Assembly (NCBI RefSeq): GCF_020360975.1
Contig: NW_025408679.1
Location: forward strand, 248,001 to 312,000
DNA: 64,000 bases
Reading direction: 5' to 3'
From: Hirsutella rhossiliensis
Taxonomy: Eukaryota > Ascomycota > Sordariomycetes > Hypocreales > Ophiocordycipitaceae
The translations under genes were made by a program, and so were the position numbers. Below the pieces are notes generated by a model. The model had not been told where the DNA came from. It searched no databases and saw only the letters and a program-made list of their open reading frames with translations. This document shows, piece by piece, positions 12,854 through 23,455 of this stretch (its first letter is position 1; each line of letters starts with the position of its first letter).

Positions 12854-13291
12854 TCTCGCGTAGAGAGATACGAGAAGTGCATATAAAATGCACGAAGGTA
12901 AAAGTAGAAGTAAGGGGTTAGACAGGCAGGGCAGAGATGTTTATATTGCCTTAATTATCCTTCTTTCCTCTATCTAACGCCCCTCTTTATACCTATCTAG
13001 CATCTTAATTAATAAAGAAGATCCTGCTTAAAGAAGCTACTAATGTCCTTTTAACTACCGAGCTTTTTGCCGGTTTTTCCCTTCCTTTCTAGCCGTTGCC
13101 GGTATATCCGTCTTATCTCTCGCTACCTCTATAGGAAGCTATCGCTACTTCTACTTCCCCTTATGCCCCTACCCTCCTTTCTGCACCTCTTTTTAGCTCC
13201 TTCCTTAAAACCTGTTTTTTAGCTTCCTAGGTCCCTCGTGCTAAGGGATATCTCCGAGAACTACGAAATTAGGCCACGCTTCGCGACACAC
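12854..13291 (-). repeat. 3' LTR of Copia C
   Basis: Read on the minus strand it starts TGTCGCGAAGCGTGGCC and ends ...CGCGAGA, with a G-rich polypurine tract (GGGGGTG) just upstream. It matches the LTRs of D and E and the solo LTR at 22353, with far fewer RIP changes. Confidence 0.9.
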
Positions 13292-13659
13292 CCCCTTAGC
13301 TATAGCCTGCCCTTATAGAAAGGGTAAAGCTAAATACCTAGGCCGGTGAGCGTATAGAGGAGGTCTTAGTCTATACTTATCCCCTACTCGAGAAATCCGG
13401 GTTTTAGCCCCGGGCTCTTTTAGACCTACTTTAGGAAAAGGGGCCTTAAGGAGGAAATTAAGTCCTATAAGAAAGGGGGGCTTCTCTAAGGACAAGTCCC
13501 TAAAAAGGGGGCCTTTAAGAAGAATAAGTCCTAATTAAGCTAGGGGCCCTCCTCTAGGATAAGTCCTAATTCCTCTCTTCGGCTATAGACGTCTCCTTCC
13601 TCCTACGTGCTATTAGCTCCTCTCGTAGACTCTTAAGGCGGGCTTCTAAGGACAGCTTC

Positions 13660-15060
13660 TCTCGAACGTCTTCTAGCCTAATTTACTATAAAAAGATAGC
13701 TAGCTTTTACTTCGGTAGGGGCTTCGTAAGACCGTCGGCTTTTATTAATGCCGTTAGAACCTAACGGACGGAAATAAGTCCCCTTTAGACCTCTTAGCGT
13801 AACTAATGCTAGTGGATATCGATATGCCGTAACTGGGTCGATAGCTTGCTATTTTCCTCCGTAAGAATTCGTATAGTCTACGTGTTATCGCATTCTATAG
13901 CTAACGGGGACGGAATTTATAGTCGTAACGATATTAGTAGCCGGCTAAGGAAAATCGCTTCTTTTAACGCTTCTAAAAGAGCTAGTAGCTCTGCCTCCGT
14001 ACTAGAAGTTATAACGGTAGCCTACTTCGAAGCTCTCTAAGCAATAGTTCCTATAAAAAGGGATATAATATACCCTTATAAGCTCTTTCTATCTAAGGAA
14101 TTATCCGTAAAGGACGAATCGCTCGAATAAAGGAAGATTTCGGCAGCTAATTTCTTTCTTTTCTACCCTCCTAGGCGTAGACTATATGATCTCGTTAAAT
14201 AGAGATAAAGGATAGCTCTATCTACTGCTTCTTAATGCCTAGGGCTAGGATTCTAGTTATACCTAGCTAGCTAGGAGACCGTAAAAGAGATATCCGGTCT
14301 AGTAGAAATAGCTAAAAAAAAGCAAGGAGCCTACCTTCTATTAATATTAGTGTTTCTCTTGCTCCCTAGCTTAAAAGGACGGATCAGGCAAAAGCTCTTC
14401 GTCTAATATAGGCGTAGAGGGAAGCTTCTTATCGAGGGAATTAAGGAGGAATTTATAAGCGACCTTATCGATATAGGCGTCTTAGGTAAGCTAGATAGTC
14501 TATTAGGACCTATTCCTAAGGATTTATATCCCTAGGAACTACTTTAGCTCCCCTAGCCTAGTTATCTTATACCTTTGTTGTAGGCCTCGTATAGCCTCCC
14601 TAGTAGTAGCCTCTTCCCCTTTCGGGTAGGCCTAGATAATATCGTCGACGTAGAAGAAGACCGTGATTTTACCCTTCTATATTATACACGGTTCCTAAGG
14701 GACTTTCTTAAAGCCTAGGGCTTCGAGGGAACCTATTAAATGCTGTTGCTAAAGAAGGGGTGATCTTCGTAGTCCGTATAGAGCTTTCCTAAGCCGTAGA
14801 ACCTTTCCTGGCTGTTGGAAGCCTAGTAGAAGGCGCATATAGATAACTTCTTCTTCCTCGAGTAGGCAGTTAATAAAGGCGTTAACTATATCTATCTAAT
14901 CGAGCTCGAGGTCGAATTCTGCTACTATAGCTATAAGGGTCCGAAAAGACATCCTAGCTAGGGTGGTTGCCTTAGTAGGTAAATCCCCTTTTTCCTATTA
15001 ATTCCTATAGACAACTAGCCGGGCCTTGCACTTTTAAAGGAAGCCGTGTTTATTAGTCTT
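13660..15060 (-). pseudogene. Copia C reverse transcriptase and RNase H
   Basis: On the minus strand, VFFYVDDII at about 14665-14635 is the intact Copia RT active site. RNase H ends near 13700 with a segment reading VLTALIKADGLTKPLPK, matching the conserved Copia C-terminus (DGLTK-LPK). Stop codons that look like RIPed CAG, CAA or TGG remain, so it is not expressed as a full protein. Short open frames on the opposite strand at 13313-13495 and 13846-14040 are shadows of this gene. Confidence 0.88.
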
Positions 15061-15699
15061 ATAGATAAAGACCTACTTATAGCTAAGAACCTGTTTTCCT
15101 CTTACTTTTTCCTTAAGGACCTCTTCGAAAGACCCTATCTCTTCGTATAAGGCTAGGTGGTCTTTCTAGGCCTAGAAAAACTGGTCTCTAAAGGGGTGTC
15201 TTTCTAGCTGCTTCTAGTTTGCTGGTGGGTCCGGGAGGTCTCTTTTATATACCTTCCTTGCTAATACTAGCTTAAAAAGCCGGCCTGCTATAAACGCTCC
15301 GTAGGAACCGTCTTCTATTAGCGTTAGGTAGAAGTCGGAAAAACGATCGAAATAGGGGAGAGGTTGGTCTTCTTTAGTATCCGTATCGGGCCCTATACCT
15401 TCCTTTGCTTCTCGAAGCAGGGATAAAAAGGCAGCCGGGTAATCCTTCGAGAGAGGTGCCTTTCCTACCCTTAGGGGCCGAGACGGGAAGACTAACTAAA
15501 AAAGCTGCTTCTAGATCTTCTTCTTGCGTAGGAGGAGGCGTAGGTAGGTAGGCGTATTCTAGCTCTACCGCTTTCCTATAGTCTCCTTCTTCGTCTAGAT
15601 TATCTAATCTAATAGCTTCCTTTTCGAAGTCGGCGTTATCCTCGACTACTTCGACGTCGGTTTCTTCTTCCGTTTCCTCGTCTAGGACTTCTTCTTAAG

Positions 15700-17000
15700 A
15701 CTATTAGGAAGGGGGGATTTAAATCTTTTAAATTAGCTAACGTTAAGAGAGTAAAAGGGGCTATTAATCCCTCTTTCCGTTAAAGAAGCTAAATTCGTCG
15801 AAAATCATATCCCTAGTCGAAATAACCTTCCGTAGAAGAGGGATCTAGATCCAGAAGATATTCGTAGAATTATAACTAACGAGGTAACCAATAAAGGCTC
15901 TAGGATCAAGCTTTCTTTTCTTCTTCCTTTTTAGCTATATATCGGCAGTTATTGCGTATGCCTTGCAACCGTAGGCATAAAGGTAGGCTAGCGAGGCCCT
16001 CTTCTTCGTAAAGAGCTCGAGGGGGGATTTCTAGTCTATTCCTTGGTTTAGTCCCCTAGGGTCCTTTAGGTCTCTCGGGGTCCGGTTCCGTAGGTAATAG
16101 GCGGTCTCAACGACTTCCCTCTAAAGGTCGTGTGGAAGCCTTGCAGCAAGTCTCATCGTATGGGCCCTTTCTATCACAGCACCCCCTGATCTTTCTGCCC
16201 CTCCGTTCTAGGCCTAGGTATTCGGTGCTAACGGGAGGGGTAAAATGCCCCTTTTTCGAAGCTAATTTAAGATATCCTTCGTAAATAGCTCTCCGTTAGA
16301 CCGTATCTTCTTTACCTCGTAGCTAAAGTGGGATTTTATCTAGTTAACGAAGTCCCGGAGGGCAGACCAGTTATGCTTACTTAGGTAGGTCCGTAAGAAA
16401 TAGGGGAAAACCATCCCTAAAAAAGCGTCTATAAAAAACATCACCTTAACGAAGCTTTCCTAATCCCTAGAGACGTCGGTCTAGTCGACCTAAATTTCCT
16501 TATACGGCTAGTCCGGCCGTAAAGGCGTTCGTCTAGAAATTCGTCTCCTAGTCTTTCCTTGGCCGCAGTGTTCGCATTCGACGGTCTTTAGGCCCCTTAT
16601 TCGTACGCCTTATTATTAGCCTAGCTTATGCAAAGCTAGGGGGCCCGGGTAACCAAGTCGTGCGTGCTAAAGAATGCCGTCTCCTTGGGCTGCTAGAAGA
16701 GGGTCCTTTATAGTAGACCTATTCCTCCTAGCAGGGAAAGCTAACTTCTTAATAGGTTCCTTCCTAGGGATAGGTCGGAATTTAAGAATAAATTAACCGA
16801 ATTTTTCCTCGATAAGCCCGATAGTCTGATTCTTCTAGACTAGCCTCGTAGGCTTAGACGTCGTATCCTAGAAGATTCCTTCCTCTCGAAGAAGGCGGAA
16901 GGAAATTAGGCTCGTTAAAAATCGAGGGCAAAAAGCTACCCTTTTTCGTCGAAGAATTCGTATAGACCTATTAGGTAATTTTATCGTGAAATTTACCCTT
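15700..17000 (-). pseudogene. Copia C integrase region
   Basis: The minus-strand reading contains NGELFTKDIL (about 16315-16285) followed by a segment like PLPLAPNT-x-A-x-NGGAERSGGA (about 16250-16190), the Copia integrase core with its catalytic E region. It is flanked by zinc-binding-type sequence to the right. Stops are sparse compared with D and E. It ligates Copia cDNA into the genome. Confidence 0.82.
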
Positions 17001-17399
17001 CTATACCCCTCTATCTATACGGTTAATTCCCCGGCAATAAGGTATTCCCTCCGTGCCTTCTTAAAGGACCGGAATCGTGAGAGTATATTGCAGATGTCGA
17101 GGGAAGCACTAGAGTTAAGGATAGCTAATTTTCGTAGGGGATAATCGGAGGGTCCTAACGGTTAGTCTTGCTAATCCGTAGGGAAGACGAATGCCGGATT
17201 TACTATACTAACGATTTTTCCTCGAATTTGCGGCTCAAATAAAGGCAGCGGCGTTAGTTGCTATTTCTTAGCAACCCGAATCTCGTCTATCTTCTTCTGC
17301 AACGAGGGGTCCTCCTTAAGAGACTGTTATATCGTTTCTTATAGCCTCTTTAAAGGGTTAAATCCTTCGGGTCGGTTTTCCTCGAAGACCTACTAGTAT

Positions 17400-18526
17400 T
17401 ATGATAATCGATGGCCTAGGGATTTACATACTAGGCAGCCGTTTCGTTATCTAGTCTTCTATTTCTTCGAGGAATCCTCGTCCCGATCTAGAAGGTCTGC
17501 TTAAAAACCCCCCCTTTTTACCCCTTATTACTAATATTAACGAGGTTCGATTTCGACTAGTTCCCTGATTTTTCGACTAACGGACTAAAAGGTCTATTAG
17601 GGGACTAGTCGGGCCGGTCTAACTAACGGGACCGGGGCCGGGCCCGGAGCAAGAGTCGGAGCCGGGGCCGGGCCTAGGGCAGCCGTTGATAACGGTGTTG
17701 ATGCTCTCGAGGGAGGAGGAGCCGAAGGAGCAACAGCCGCAGCAGCAGCAGCGGGAGCCGCAGCAACAGGGGCTGCAGCAGCTGTAGGGGCAGCAGGTCG
17801 AGCCGTCTGGGTCGAGTGCTGGCCACGAAGGAACAAGACTGCTTGCTGTTGTACTCTAGCAGCCTCTTCGTCTAGTTCCCGGCTAGCCTCTCGAAAGATA
17901 GTCGAGTAACCGTTACTAATAGGCTTTATTAGCAGAGATATATCCTATAGCCACTAGCCGGAAAGAGCTTCTATGAGGAAGTATTAGTTAGCTTCCTTAA
18001 GGATTTCTTCCTACTTAGCTAGCCACGAAGAAGCTAGTAGGTTCCTAGCAGAAAAGGCTCCTAGGTGGGCCGTATAGGTCTTCCTAATACGGTTAGTTAT
18101 ATAGCCCCTCGAGGGAGCTATTAAGGTCTCGAGCTTTAAAAGCCACTGCCTAGGAGTCTCTTCTTCTCGAAGAGTGATTAGCTTTGAAGCACTAACGGAT
18201 TCCGTTATCGCCGTGCGTGCAGCAGTTAGCAACTTCGTCTCGTAAAGGTATTCCTTACGGTGACTCTCGTAGTTACCTAAGGTAGCAGAAAAAGCTCTCT
18301 GTTGTGCAGAGGTTAGCTCGGAGAAGAGGGAAGCTCCCTCTGTAAATTCCGTTGCCCTAGGACGAAGAGGGGGCTCGAGAGGGTCCTGCTTGTCAGAGAA
18401 GACTAAATTGTGGATGGTTCTGTCTACACGAGCCCGTAGCTCCTTTACCCACTTATCCTAATCTTGGGGCTCTGCAAGAATCGTCCTACGGACCGTAGGG
18501 ACGGCAGAGGAGTCGGTTTTCGTCAT
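17400..18526 (-). pseudogene. Copia C gag, nearly intact
   Basis: The start ATG at 18526 gives MTKTDSSAVPTVRRTIL. The frame is open in long blocks (18526-18457, 18232-18011, 17836-17597) separated by a few TAA/TAG that sit at expected Q or W. The C-terminal third is an alanine/proline-rich linker (17780-17620). A nucleocapsid knuckle C-LV-C-KSLG-H-RLS follows near 17440-17400, its last C RIPed to Y. Gag builds the particle. This is the most complete gag of the four Copia copies and the best template for judging the rest. Confidence 0.82.
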
Positions 18527-18659
18527 CGTTGCGGAAGAGGGGGGGCAGAAAAGTCGGGTATAAATCGGCTTTTCTAATAAGAGGGGTAAAAGGAAGCCAC
18601 GAGGGATGCAAGAAAGGTGCCTTTTGCAGCAGCCGGAAGGTATAGGAATACTATTCCTC

Positions 18660-18747
18660 CCGGGCTCATAACTGTCGCGAAGACCATTGCGCCACGCAGG
18701 CAAAAGTAGAACGCGCTCCGACAGGTGCGCTGCAATTAACATATATA
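18660..18747. other. Non-LTR junction at the 5' end of Copia C
   Basis: Where the 5' LTR should be, the primer site (minus TTATGAGCCCGGGAGG) is preceded by only CTTCGCGACA and then about 60 bp that match no other LTR copy. On the minus strand this DNA holds CTGCGTGGCGCAATGG, which resembles the 5' part of initiator tRNA and fits a Pol III A-box. No B-box or cloverleaf follows, so I do not call a tRNA gene. Confidence 0.4.
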
Positions 18748-18752
18748 ACTAA

Positions 18753-20834
18753 CAACCGCGTCTTCCGACAACTAAAGGATATAATATAGAATATTTAGAA
18801 ATTCTAATATATAAAAATAAAATCTAGATACTACTAGTATTATAAGATAAAGTTATATAAGATATATATAAATATTTAATATATAGATACTAAGGAATCT
18901 AAAGAATAATAAAATAGATTAAACGATAATATAACTTCCTATAGCTTAAGGAAGTAGTACGATAAGTTATTAAAGAATACGAACTTTACGTATAAAGTAA
19001 AGCTAAACGATATAAACTATATAGAGAATTATAACCGCTACTAGTACTAGAGAAACTATAGGATTTAATAGCTTTCGACTATATTATAAAGCTACTACCG
19101 TTAAAAGAACCTATAACTAATATTAAGTATAATAGTATATTTATTATTACTAATAAATTAACGAAGTATAGATACTTTTTACTATATAAAGAAGTAGGTA
19201 ATATAAAAGAGCTAGTATATATATTCCTAAAAATAATTATTAGTAATTATAGACTACTAAATAAGATTATTTTTAATAAAGGAAGTATATTTATAGCTAA
19301 ATTTTAGTAAGCTCTTATAGTATAACTAGGGACGAAATATAAGCTTAGTATAGTTTATTACCTATAAATAGATAGATAAATAGAACGACTTAACTAAACG
19401 CTTAAATAATATTTATAATACTATATTAGCTATAAATAAAACGATTAAGTTAAATAGCTATTAATAGCGTAACTAGCTTATAATAGCTTAGTTACGGAAA
19501 TAACTAAGCTCTTATTAGTATACGCTAATTATAGATATAACCTAGAAGTATTTAAGGTTACTTAATAAGGACTATAAGTAGAACGAGTAATACTATAAGT
19601 AGATTAGCTATAAAAATTATATAAAGAAATATAATAAGAACTTTAATTTATTAAAGAATAAATATCTACTTACTTTAATCGGAAAAGATTATAAGGACTA
19701 ATCTTTTAAGAGGGAGATATAGTCTACCTTATATAATAAAATATTAAAATAAAATAACTAAGTAATAAATTAGATTTTAAGAAACTTAGACCGTTTAAGG
19801 TTAAGAAAACTATTTTAAAAGTTAACTATAAACTTTCGCTACTAATAATAATATAGATATACCTAATATTTTATATCTTATTATTAAAACTAGCGCTATA
19901 AAACGCTAAACTATAGGAAAGAATTAAAGTTAACGATAATTAAGAATATAAAGTAGAATAAATACTAAATATAAAAAAACAAGGTTAGTAATAAGAATAC
20001 CTTATTAAGTAGAAGGGATATAGACTAGAGGAAAATACCTAGGAACTACTTAAGTACTTAACCTACTATAGTTCTCTACTTTAATAGTTCTATTAAGCGA
20101 ACCCTTACTTAGAAATATAAGGTTACTAAGAATAGTATCTTAGTCTAATATATCTAAGGTACTAAATAATTAAACCTCGCTAATAGTAATAGTTTCCTTA
20201 TTTAATAAATAAACCGATTTATCTTAAGAAGAACGCGTTATACTATCTTCTTTATTAATAGCTTATATACCCCGCTAAAATAACTTACTACCTTAGTCTT
20301 TTAGGAAACGCTTTTATTTCCTAATCTAAGCTAGGCGAGCTATCGCTTCCTTTAACGCTTCTTTTACTTTCCGTTCGTTTAAATTAATCTTTTACTATTA
20401 GTTTATAATATAACGAACTAGAAAAAAAAGGAATATTAGCGAAAAAGAATAATAAGGAAGGAAAGGGATAAAATAAATAGGCAGACGCTATATTATACCT
20501 ATTATAAGAACGTCCTATAGAGGTATATTCGGAATACCGATTAAAACGCTCGCCGACCTTATAAGTTAGGCCTAACCGAAAATAACGGGAGTAAGGTATA
20601 ATTTTAATACCGAAGATCTCGGTCTAGGATACTAGCTCCGATCGTTAACGCGATATATCGGAATTATAAGAATAGGATTTTTAAATATAACTAAATATAC
20701 TATTAGTAGTATATCCTAAAAAGATAAAGGAATAAAGAACGAGATACTTACGTATAACGTAATAAGGGTATATTTATATACGGCGGCTAAGGTAGTAGGT
20801 CTTAAGGGTAAGACTAAAAGGAGGGGAGGCATCC
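18753..20834 (+). pseudogene. Integrase and chromodomain relic of chromovirus A
   Basis: The integrase reading includes FDYIIKLLPLKEPITN, SIFIITNKLTKY and LVYIFLKIIISNYRLLNKII (about 19070-19270), matching the D-V-DRLTKYAHF and D-G catalytic blocks. It continues with ERLN-x-TLK-x-YL and LAYNSLVTE. A chromodomain follows at about 19945-20080: EYKVE-x-IL-x-IKKQG...EYLIK-W-KGYRLEENT-W-E, with W and Q as stops. The region ends at the polypurine tract and 3' LTR. An open frame at 20716-20904 on the minus strand is a chance shadow. Confidence 0.88.
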
Positions 20835-21304
20835 TATTACGACTATAGTCTAGCAAACCGCGGGGACTAGTATATATTATAAGGATATATAACGTAGGGA
20901 GCAAGGAATATTAAATAGACCGACGGGCTAATTAAGTTTAGAGCGACGGGTTACTTTAGCGCTCTAACGCTCTACGGCTAAGATCGTAAGATCGCTCTAG
21001 CGCCCTAGCGGTCCTAGGCGACGGGATTACCTAGTACTCTTAGCGATCTAAGGAAGCTTTTAAGATATATAAGGAAGGAATAAAATACTCCTTTAAATAA
21101 ATAGCTTAATAGCTTTTAATATATTATAGATCTTTATTACGATTCTATCTTTAATTCTAATTACTTAGTTATAGTCTATAGTCTATAACCTTTAACTTAT
21201 TACTAACGTAATATATATATTATTACTTAGACTATGCCTTATTATATCTATTAATATAAACCCCTTAATAGGTTTATCCCTTAAGAATAATACTAGTCGT
21301 TATA
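20835..21304 (+). repeat. 3' LTR of chromovirus A
   Basis: 470 bp, preceded by the polypurine tract at 20816-20834 and followed by ATATA (21305-21309). It matches 549-1018 along its full length. Confidence 0.93.
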
Positions 21305-21309
21305 ATATA

Positions 21310-23455
21310 TATATATATATATAGGCTAGCTACGTATAAAAGAGCTTTATATAGCTTATTAATATTATCTTATAAATAGTACTTATATATATACCTTTAC
21401 TTACTTTATAATAATATAAGCTATTAACTAATAGATCTAATAAATATCTCTTTAAAAAGGGCGCTACTTTTTTAAAGGAGTACCCTATTACCTTTTAAGC
21501 GGATAGGAAGTATTATAGCTATCTTAAAAGTAATTAAAAGCGCGATAGCTAGTAAGAAGAATAAGGTTCTTACTATACTAAAAGAGCTATTTATAAAACT
21601 AGCGTTAACCCTTATAACCTCTATAATACTATTTATAGTAACGGTACTATTAATATAAAAGCTACTTTCTTAGCTAACTTAAGATAGTAAGCTTAAGTCC
21701 TTTTACTTCTTTCTTAGCTAGCTATAAATAAAGTTTATAATAAATAAGAAATAGGGCCTAAACGGCTATTATAATATAGCGTAGTATTTACTCTTTTATA
21801 TACTACTAATACCTTAGATATAATAAATCTTTAGATTCTAGGATAAGGGCGGCCTTAAAGGTAAACGTAACTTATAGGACTTCTTTTAATATATTATATA
21901 TACGTTTAGTAATATATAAAAGTAAGAGAAAGTATAAGATAAGCTATAGACCCTTAAATAAAGGGATAGGTAGACCTTTAGTAAATTTATTCTTAACTTT
22001 AAAGACACGCTTTTATAAGTAATAAGAACTATAGTATAAAAAGATAGTATAAAGCTTATATAATTATAAAACTTAATTATACTAGCTTTATAAGTATACG
22101 CTATATAGTAGTAATAAGATTACCGCCTTTTTATAAGAGGAGCAGCTAACTTTAAATATTAATAAAGATACCTTAATATTAGCTACTTATATAAACTTAT
22201 TACAACTATAGTCGTTATAAAACTAAGCTAAACGCGGTAAAAAGCTATTATTAAATATCCCTTATACTATCTTATACTTTAGGTATTAAGTAAAGTAAGT
22301 AATAAGTAAGGAAATTAAGAAAAAGAAAGCTAATAGCCGCTACCTATATTCTTCTTATAAAGAGAGATATAAAAAGTATATATAAAATATATAAAGGTAA
22401 AATTAAAAGCAAGGGGTTAGATAGGTAGGGCAGAGATATTTAATTCTTATAAGGGCAGTAATTATAATAAGGGAGTAATTATTATATTACTTTAATTATC
22501 CTTCTTTCCTTTATCTAACGCCCCTTATTATTCTTATTTAGTATCTTAATTAATAAAGAAGATCCTTTTTAAAGAAGCTATTAATATCCTCTTAACTACT
22601 AAGCTTTTTATTAGTTTTTCCCCTTCTTTCTAGCCGTTACTAATATATCCGTCTTATTTCTTACTACTTTTATAAGAAGCTATCGCTACTTCTACTTCCC
22701 CTCTTACCCTTACCCTCCTTTCTATACCTCTTTTTAGCTCCTTCCTTAAAACCTATTTTTTTTTAGCTTCCTTAGTCCCTCTTACTAAAGGATATCTCTA
22801 AGAACTATAAAATTAAGCTATACTTTACTATAGTTATAGCGCGTTTATCTACTTTATATTAAAGTACTCTTTCTTTTTAGTTAAGCGGCTGCTAGCGGTT
22901 TAAGTAGTAAAGATAGAACTACTCTTTACCTTATATAATAAAAAGGACTCCGCTCCTTTAAGCTTAAAGGAAAATAAGTAGCTTTAGAGTAAAGATAAGC
23001 TCTAGAGCCTTAATTATTAGTACTAGTAAAAGAGAAAAAGGAATTATCCGCTTATATAAAAAAGGAGCTTACTTTAATATAAGTTATAATTAATAACTCC
23101 TTACTTATCGCCGCCCTTATAGATAAGGGCTACTAATACTATACTATAGCTAATAAAGCGCTTATATAAGAGATATAAGTACTAATAGAAATAATTACCT
23201 TAAGGTAAGTAAAAAGTACCTTAAGCGCGATAGAAAGTATAAAAAATAAGGGTATTATATAGCTAGCTATAAAGGTCGATAGTTACTATAAGCTTATTAT
23301 AGCCTATATAATCCCTTAACTAAAGTTTCCCTTAATCCTTAGGAAACCTTAGTTATTATATATAAAGTTATACTTAGTTTTATACTAAAAGAAGCTATAG
23401 TTTAAGCCTATATATAAGAGCGCTATTAAGAGGTATAAGCTAATAAAGTACTTAG
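21310..23455 (+). mobile_element. Gypsy copy B2 (same family as B), 5' part, truncated
   Basis: The right half of the B2 LTR (21310-21413) is followed by internal sequence collinear with element B read on the minus strand. gag runs from about 21430. The region around the nucleocapsid knuckle is interrupted by a solo Copia LTR at 22353-22832. Sequence matching the protease of B runs to about 23400. Similarity to B fades near 23455 and RT, integrase and 3' LTR are absent. RIP is much heavier than in B, and even CG sites are often TA. Confidence 0.8.
22353..22832 (-). repeat. Solo Copia LTR inside B2 gag
   Basis: About 480 bp collinear with the 3' LTR of Copia C. It starts TCTTATAAAG (C has TCTCGCGTAG) and ends near CTTTACTATA. 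No Copia internal DNA is present, so it is the product of LTR-LTR recombination. It sits exactly within the zinc-knuckle codons of B2. The flanks ATTCT and GTTAT match poorly, so the duplication is uncertain. Confidence 0.82.

Larger units (their letters stand above)
12854..18747 (-). mobile_element. Ty1/Copia element C, least mutated copy, 5' LTR missing
   Basis: A minus-oriented Copia element inserted in A between RNase H and integrase. The 3' LTR (12854-about 13291) is present and gag, integrase, RT and RNase H are all recognisable. CA and TG are much more frequent than in the surrounding copies, so it is the youngest or least RIPed family member here. At the right end only about 10 bp of LTR-like sequence (TGTCGCGAAG, 18677-18686) remain before unrelated DNA. 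ACTAA stands left of the element (12849-12853) and at 18748-18752, a possible target duplication. The right boundary is approximate. Confidence 0.85.
549..21304 (+). mobile_element. Ty3/Gypsy chromovirus A, full length, interrupted twice
   Basis: An LTR retrotransposon bounded by two 470-bp LTRs (549-1018 and 20835-21304) and flanked by ATATA on both sides (544-548, 21305-21309). A polypurine tract (AAAAGGAGGGGAGGCATCC) sits directly before the 3' LTR, so the element reads plus. Domains occur in Ty3/Gypsy order: gag with CCHC knuckle, protease, RT, RNase H, integrase, chromodomain. The body is split by element B (3444-10420) and Copia C (12854-about 18747). With both removed it is about 7.9 kb, normal for a chromovirus. 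RIP is near saturation and no ORF survives. Confidence 0.93.

Noticed and set aside
13313..13495. 60-codon minus-strand open frame, with a near-identical partner at 33842-34024 on the plus strand
   Set aside because: Both lie at the 3' end of Copia copies between RNase H and LTR, in the same relative place. No start context or domain; they track the repeat, not a gene.
13846..14040. 64-codon plus-strand open frame
   Set aside because: Antisense shadow of Copia C RNase H.
18640..18740. Possible methionine tRNA gene (CTCATAA loop and an A-box)
   Set aside because: CTCATAA is the complement of the Copia primer site and lies on the opposite strand from the A-box. No B-box or paired stems.
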